A stretch of DNA of 64,000 nucleotides from an uncultured Myxococcales bacterium (lineage in GTDB: Bacteria; Myxococcota_A; UBA9042): NCBI GenBank assembly GCA_903842345.1, contig CAIMLR010000002.1, positions 186,001 through 250,000 of the forward strand, given 5' to 3'. The notes below the pieces were generated by a model. The model searched no databases. It saw only the letters and a program-made list of their open reading frames with translations, and was not told the origin of the DNA. The first letter of the stretch is position 1. Each line of letters opens with the position of its first letter. Made by a program: the position numbers and the translations under genes. Below, in pieces: positions 60,387-64,000 of this stretch.

Positions 60387-62264
60387 ATGGGGCAGCCTGT
60401 GAATTCGCTCCGCCGCTCGCTGCGGCCGGCGGTGCTGTGCCTGCTCGCCGTTTTGCTCGGCGTGGCCCTTCTCCCGGCTTTTGCCTCGCCCGCGTTCGCG
60501 CAGGCGGCTCGCGGACCGGCGATCCAGAACCCTGACGTTGCGGCGGCCAAGGAATTGGTCACGGATGAGCGCTATTACGACGCGTTTTCCAAGCTCGCCG
60601 ATCTGGTGCCGACGATGGCGCCCGACGATCCGGACAAGGCGCTGGGTCAGTTCCTGCTGGCGCGCGCGCTGTTTGGCCTCAATCTGTATCAGTCGGCGCT
60701 GCGCGCTTTTGACGCCGTGCAGGTGACGCCCGAGCATCCGCTGTACCGCGAAAAGATGCGGTATTACCTGCAGATTCAACGCAGTGTGCCGGGCGATCTG
60801 GCGACGGTTGAGCGCTTGATCGACGCGCCCGAGGGCACGTTGCGCAAGGACGACGCGGACGAAGTGCGCTTTCTCGTTGGCCGCTACTATTTCTCCATCG
60901 GCGAGCAAAGCTACGCGCTGGGCCATGGCCAGTGCAACGAGCAGTGCAAGGACTCGTTTGGCAAGGCGATCGGCCAGCTGACCGCGCTGCGTCCAGCGGC
61001 GGGCGAGACCTACCTGAAGGCCAAACATCTGCTGGGTGTGACGTTTGTGTACCTGAATCAGGCGCAGCCGGCGCTGGAAGCGTTCAAGGATCTGCTGCGC
61101 TTTGAGGAGCAGGTCGGCAGCCCAAAATACTACAAGCAGTACAAGGACCTGGCGTCGATGTCGCTGGGCCGGCTGTTCTACTCGATCGGCCAATTCGACA
61201 CCGCGGTCAAGTACTACGATCGCGTCGAGGAAGGCACGTCGCAGTGGCTGGACTCGCTGTTTGAGCTGGGCTGGACCTACTTCCAGCTGAACCGCGTCGA
61301 TCGCGTGCTGGGTTCGCTGCACACGCTGAACTCGCCGTATTTTGAGGATCGCTACTATCCGGAAGGGCAGGTGCTTGAGGCGCTGATCCTGTTCCGCACG
61401 TGCCGGTTCAAGGAAACGCTCGTCACCGTCCAGCGCTTTTTGCGCGACTACAAGCCGTTGAAGAAAGAGCTTGATGCGCAGCTTTCCGGCCAGCGTTCGG
61501 ACGCCGAGTTCTACGACTATCTGGCGATGCTGGCTGGCCAGAAGGCCAAGCTTTCCGTGCAGTTGCGGCGGATTTTCAACGCTGCGCTCAACGACAAGCA
61601 CCTCCAGCGGTCGTTTGGCTCGGTGCTGTTGGCCAACACGGAACTGGAAGGTTTGGAGAAGCTGGAGCGCAACACGACGGCGTCCGCGGCGGCCAAGCAG
61701 CTGTACGAGGACATGGGGCGCATTCGCGCGGTCATGGTGTCGGAAGCGGGCGGCCTGGCGCGTGCGCGTCTGACCCGGGTGCGCGAGGATCTGACGGAAA
61801 TCATTCGCCAAGGGCTGCGTATCAAGTACGAGTCGATGAAGGCGGGCCGCGGTTCGATCAGCGGCAGCGTGCGCAAGGACATGGCGGACACGGCCTTGGC
61901 CGTCAGCGAGCCGCGCGAAGAGGACTCGGAGCACGTGGTGTGGCCGTTTGACGGCACCTACTGGAAGGACGAACTGGGCGGCTACACGTACGACACACGG
62001 TCGCGCTGCACGTCCAACGAGCTGCCAAAGGAAGGCGCGAACGCGTCCAAGCCCAAAGGCAAAGGCGCTGCAGCGTTGAAGAAAGCTGGCGCGGGCGGGG
62101 CGGACAAGGCGGACGCTGCGGCGCCGGCCAAGGCCGCGCCTGCCAAGGCGGACTGGGGTGACGATCCCGCGCCCAAGAACGACAGTGCGCCCAAGAACGA
62201 CAGTGCGCCCAAGAACGACAGCGCACCCAAGACCGACAATGCCCCGAAAACGGAGAAGCCGTGA
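60387..62264 (+). CDS. Exported TPR-repeat protein
   Basis: A 625-residue protein with signal peptide (LCLLAVLLGVALLPAFASPAFAQA). ATG 60387 has AGGA five bases upstream; GTG 60333 is an alternative. Residues about 50-350 hold TPR-like helical pairs (GQFLLARALFGLNLYQSALRAF, MSLGRLFYSIGQFDTAVKYYDRV). A further helical region follows, then a Lys/Ala/Pro tail with a five-unit APKNDS repeat (62169-62258). Its stop overlaps the next TPR gene (TGATG). It may be an AglT/GltE-like envelope protein, but that is only by size and type. Confidence 0.72.
   Translation: MGQPVNSLRRSLRPAVLCLLAVLLGVALLPAFASPAFAQAARGPAIQNPDVAAAKELVTDERYYDAFSKLADLVPTMAPDDPDKALGQFLLARALFGLNLYQSALRAFDAVQVTPEHPLYREKMRYYLQIQRSVPGDLATVERLIDAPEGTLRKDDADEVRFLVGRYYFSIGEQSYALGHGQCNEQCKDSFGKAIGQLTALRPAAGETYLKAKHLLGVTFVYLNQAQPALEAFKDLLRFEEQVGSPKYYKQYKDLASMSLGRLFYSIGQFDTAVKYYDRVEEGTSQWLDSLFELGWTYFQLNRVDRVLGSLHTLNSPYFEDRYYPEGQVLEALILFRTCRFKETLVTVQRFLRDYKPLKKELDAQLSGQRSDAEFYDYLAMLAGQKAKLSVQLRRIFNAALNDKHLQRSFGSVLLANTELEGLEKLERNTTASAAAKQLYEDMGRIRAVMVSEAGGLARARLTRVREDLTEIIRQGLRIKYESMKAGRGSISGSVRKDMADTALAVSEPREEDSEHVVWPFDGTYWKDELGGYTYDTRSRCTSNELPKEGANASKPKGKGAAALKKAGAGGADKADAAAPAKAAPAKADWGDDPAPKNDSAPKNDSAPKNDSAPKTDNAPKTEKP
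62169..62258 (+). repeat. Five 18-base in-frame tandem units (APKNDS)
   Basis: Units begin at 62169, 62187, 62205, 62223 and 62241. The first three are nearly identical; the last two diverge (APKTDN, APKTEK). They encode the C-terminal tail of the TPR protein and could vary in copy number by slippage. Confidence 0.85.
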
Positions 62265-64000
62265 TGCGCAAGACCTGCTTCCGCCTCATCAGCTTTCTGA
62301 TCGCCGGCGTTTTGGCCGTGCCGGCCATGGCTCAAGCGCCCGGCAAGGCGGCCCCAAAAGACGAAGTCACGACGTTCAAGCGCGCGGCTGAGCCCAAGAA
62401 AGACGAAGCCAAGCCCGACGACAAGAAGGCGCCCGGTCCCGGCGCGCCTGAACAGCGGCGCTCCAAAGAGAACAAGACCATCCAGGACATCGAAGACGAG
62501 CTGGCGATTCTCGGCGAATTGCTGGAAATCGAACGCGGTTCAGACACGGAAGCCGACACGCTGCTGGAGCTGAGCTACGTGCTGTGGGATCGCGCGGAAG
62601 CGTACGAGATCGACGCGCACGATGAAGACCTGGAAGTCGGCATCTCCCGCTGCGAGGCCAGTGGCGACAAGGCCGAGTGCCGTCGCCTGAAAGTGCAGCA
62701 GGATCAGTGGCTGGAGAAGTCGCGCGCGGCCAAGCTGGACGTGATCAACCACTTGAAGCGCATTGAGCGCAACTTCCCGCGCTACGCCAGCCTGGATGAA
62801 GTGCTGTACTCGCTGGGCTTCCACCTGGCGGAAATCGACCGCGCCGGCGAGTCCGTGGACGCGTACATGCGCCTCGTGCGCAAGACGCCGAAGTCGAAAT
62901 TCCTGCCGGATGCGTACCTCGGCATCGGCAACTACTACTACGGCAAGAACCAGGGCGACGAAGCGCTCCGCTGGTACAACAAGGTCATCGAATTCCCGGA
63001 TTCCAGCGTCTACGGCTGGGGCCTCTATTACGTTTCCTGGGTGTACTACAACCAGCAGAAGTGGGAGACCGCGGTCAACAAGTTCCTGCGCGTGTTGGAC
63101 TATTCCAAGAAAGAGGCCAACGGCCGCGTGACGTTCACGGAAGACGCGACCCGTTACCTGGTCAAGTCGTGGGCGGAATACGGCAACCCCAAGAACGCCA
63201 ACGCGTTCTTCCACAAGGTCGCGGAAGGCTCGGAAGTCCTGTTGATGGAAGCGCTGGCGCGTCACTACATCGACGTGTCCGAGTTCACGAAGTCCAACGT
63301 TGTCCTCGACGACCTGATCGATCTGGCCAAGGACGACAAGCGTTTGATCACGTTCATGGTCCTGCGCCTGGACAACTCGTACAAGCTGCACGATCTGGAT
63401 GCGACGGTGTTCTCCGCGACGATGGTCGGCAACGCGCTGCGGCAGGGCGCCGAGGCACCGGCGCGGCTGGAACTGCTGATGGCGGAGATCGCGTCCACGC
63501 TTCACTCGGAATACGAGAACACGCTGAACATGCCGACGCTGGAATCCGCCGAGAAGATCTACCGCGTGTACAGCGAGCACTTCAGCAACGGCGAGCACGG
63601 CTACGACATGCTGTACAACCACGCGTTGGCGCTCTTCCAGTTGGCGGACAAGGCTTCGCGCGACACGGAAAAAGCCCGCAAGGGCAACAAGACGGCGGAG
63701 ACGGCGGCGCTGCAGGCGCGCGCGAACGAGTATTGGGAATTGTCGGCTGGCGCCTATGAGAAGGTCATCGACAAGGATGCCAACGGCAAGTATGCGGAAG
63801 CGGCGGCGCACCGCGCGTTCATCGCGTACTACAAGCTGGAGCGGCTGAACGCGGAAGTGCAGTCCAAGAACCTGGACGATGCCGACCTGCGCCCCATCGC
63901 GCTCAACAACAAAGAGCAGCGCGTGGCTGCGGGTTGCGAGCGCTACATCACCATCGCGCTCAAGCACAAGTCGACGGAAGACGTGCCGGAAGCGCTGTTT
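62264..64000 (+). CDS. Second exported TPR protein (3' end cut by window edge)
   Basis: An open frame of 579 codons with no stop before the right edge. The ATG at 62264 overlaps the previous stop. Signal peptide: LISFLIAGVLAVPAMAQ. After a Lys/Pro/Asp linker, TPR-like units follow: DEVLYSLGFHLAEIDRAGESVDAYMRLVRK, DAYLGIGNYYYGKNQGDEALRWYNKVI and WGLYYVSWVYYNQQKWETAVNKFLRVL. Size and layout would suit a GltD/AgmU-like periplasmic TPR protein, yet homology is not shown. It forms a pair with the gene before it. Confidence 0.75.
   Translation, partial: MRKTCFRLISFLIAGVLAVPAMAQAPGKAAPKDEVTTFKRAAEPKKDEAKPDDKKAPGPGAPEQRRSKENKTIQDIEDELAILGELLEIERGSDTEADTLLELSYVLWDRAEAYEIDAHDEDLEVGISRCEASGDKAECRRLKVQQDQWLEKSRAAKLDVINHLKRIERNFPRYASLDEVLYSLGFHLAEIDRAGESVDAYMRLVRKTPKSKFLPDAYLGIGNYYYGKNQGDEALRWYNKVIEFPDSSVYGWGLYYVSWVYYNQQKWETAVNKFLRVLDYSKKEANGRVTFTEDATRYLVKSWAEYGNPKNANAFFHKVAEGSEVLLMEALARHYIDVSEFTKSNVVLDDLIDLAKDDKRLITFMVLRLDNSYKLHDLDATVFSATMVGNALRQGAEAPARLELLMAEIASTLHSEYENTLNMPTLESAEKIYRVYSEHFSNGEHGYDMLYNHALALFQLADKASRDTEKARKGNKTAETAALQARANEYWELSAGAYEKVIDKDANGKYAEAAAHRAFIAYYKLERLNAEVQSKNLDDADLRPIALNNKEQRVAAGCERYITIALKHKSTEDVPEALF

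Overview
This is a 64-kb, GC-rich (about two-thirds GC) bacterial chromosomal segment, almost fully coding, with many start/stop overlaps that suggest translational coupling. I see no rRNA, tRNA, CRISPR array, insertion sequence or prophage. Several traits point to a Myxococcota-like (former Deltaproteobacteria) organism: a GltF/GltG-like gliding-motility gene pair, a DUF6178 protein, many lipoproteins with a short signal peptide and low-complexity linker, kinase-like proteins fused to transmembrane and periplasmic tails, and a matrixin-type protease with a MYXO-CTERM-like tail. The lineage is inferred from gene content only.

Layout. 1-4 kb: biotin operon bioB-bioF-bioD-bioA, with bioB cut by the left edge. 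4-8.5 kb: a convergent ABC exporter, then a KamB-like P-loop ATPase overlapping selA. 8.5-13.7 kb: a GltF/GltG-like pair and a TPR lipoprotein, a 150-base tract of four consecutive hairpins, then a cysteine-rich lipoprotein overlapping a secreted metalloprotease. 13.7-18.5 kb: an ArnT-like glycosyltransferase, a zinc-ribbon pseudokinase and an SCP2-like protein. 18.5-31.3 kb: mostly minus-strand accessory genes (SGNH lipoprotein, tandem-AAA ATPase, SPFH protein, YceI lipoprotein, crotonase-fold protein, CAP-domain protein, quinone oxidoreductase, FG-GAP protein) and one plus-strand OPT transporter.

31.3-38.5 kb is the probable replication-origin neighbourhood: a queuosine-precursor transporter, a response-regulator receiver, dnaA pointing left, an 811-base non-coding gap, then rpmH-rnpA-yidD-yidC-jag pointing right. 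The dnaA/gap/rpmH divergence is the arrangement that flanks oriC in several proteobacteria. I could not find canonical DnaA boxes, but the gap is less GC-rich and carries palindromes and a phased GCGATC series.

38.5-57.6 kb: a lipoprotein, a VOC protein, a second and larger pseudokinase, two lipoproteins, trxB, murI, a DUF6178 protein, a XerC/D-type recombinase coupled to a predicted outer-membrane protein, a HEAT-repeat protein, an orphan CcmF, and a cyclophilin-type lipoprotein overlapping ccmF tail to tail. 57.7-60.3 kb: ruvC-ruvA-ruvB plus a DUF167 gene. 60.3-64 kb: two coupled TPR proteins, the last cut by the right edge.

Two compositional signals run across the window. The octamer GCGATCGC (the HIP1 sequence of cyanobacteria) occurs about 35 times by eye count. 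Phenylalanine is written TTT before Gly, Asp or Glu but TTC elsewhere.
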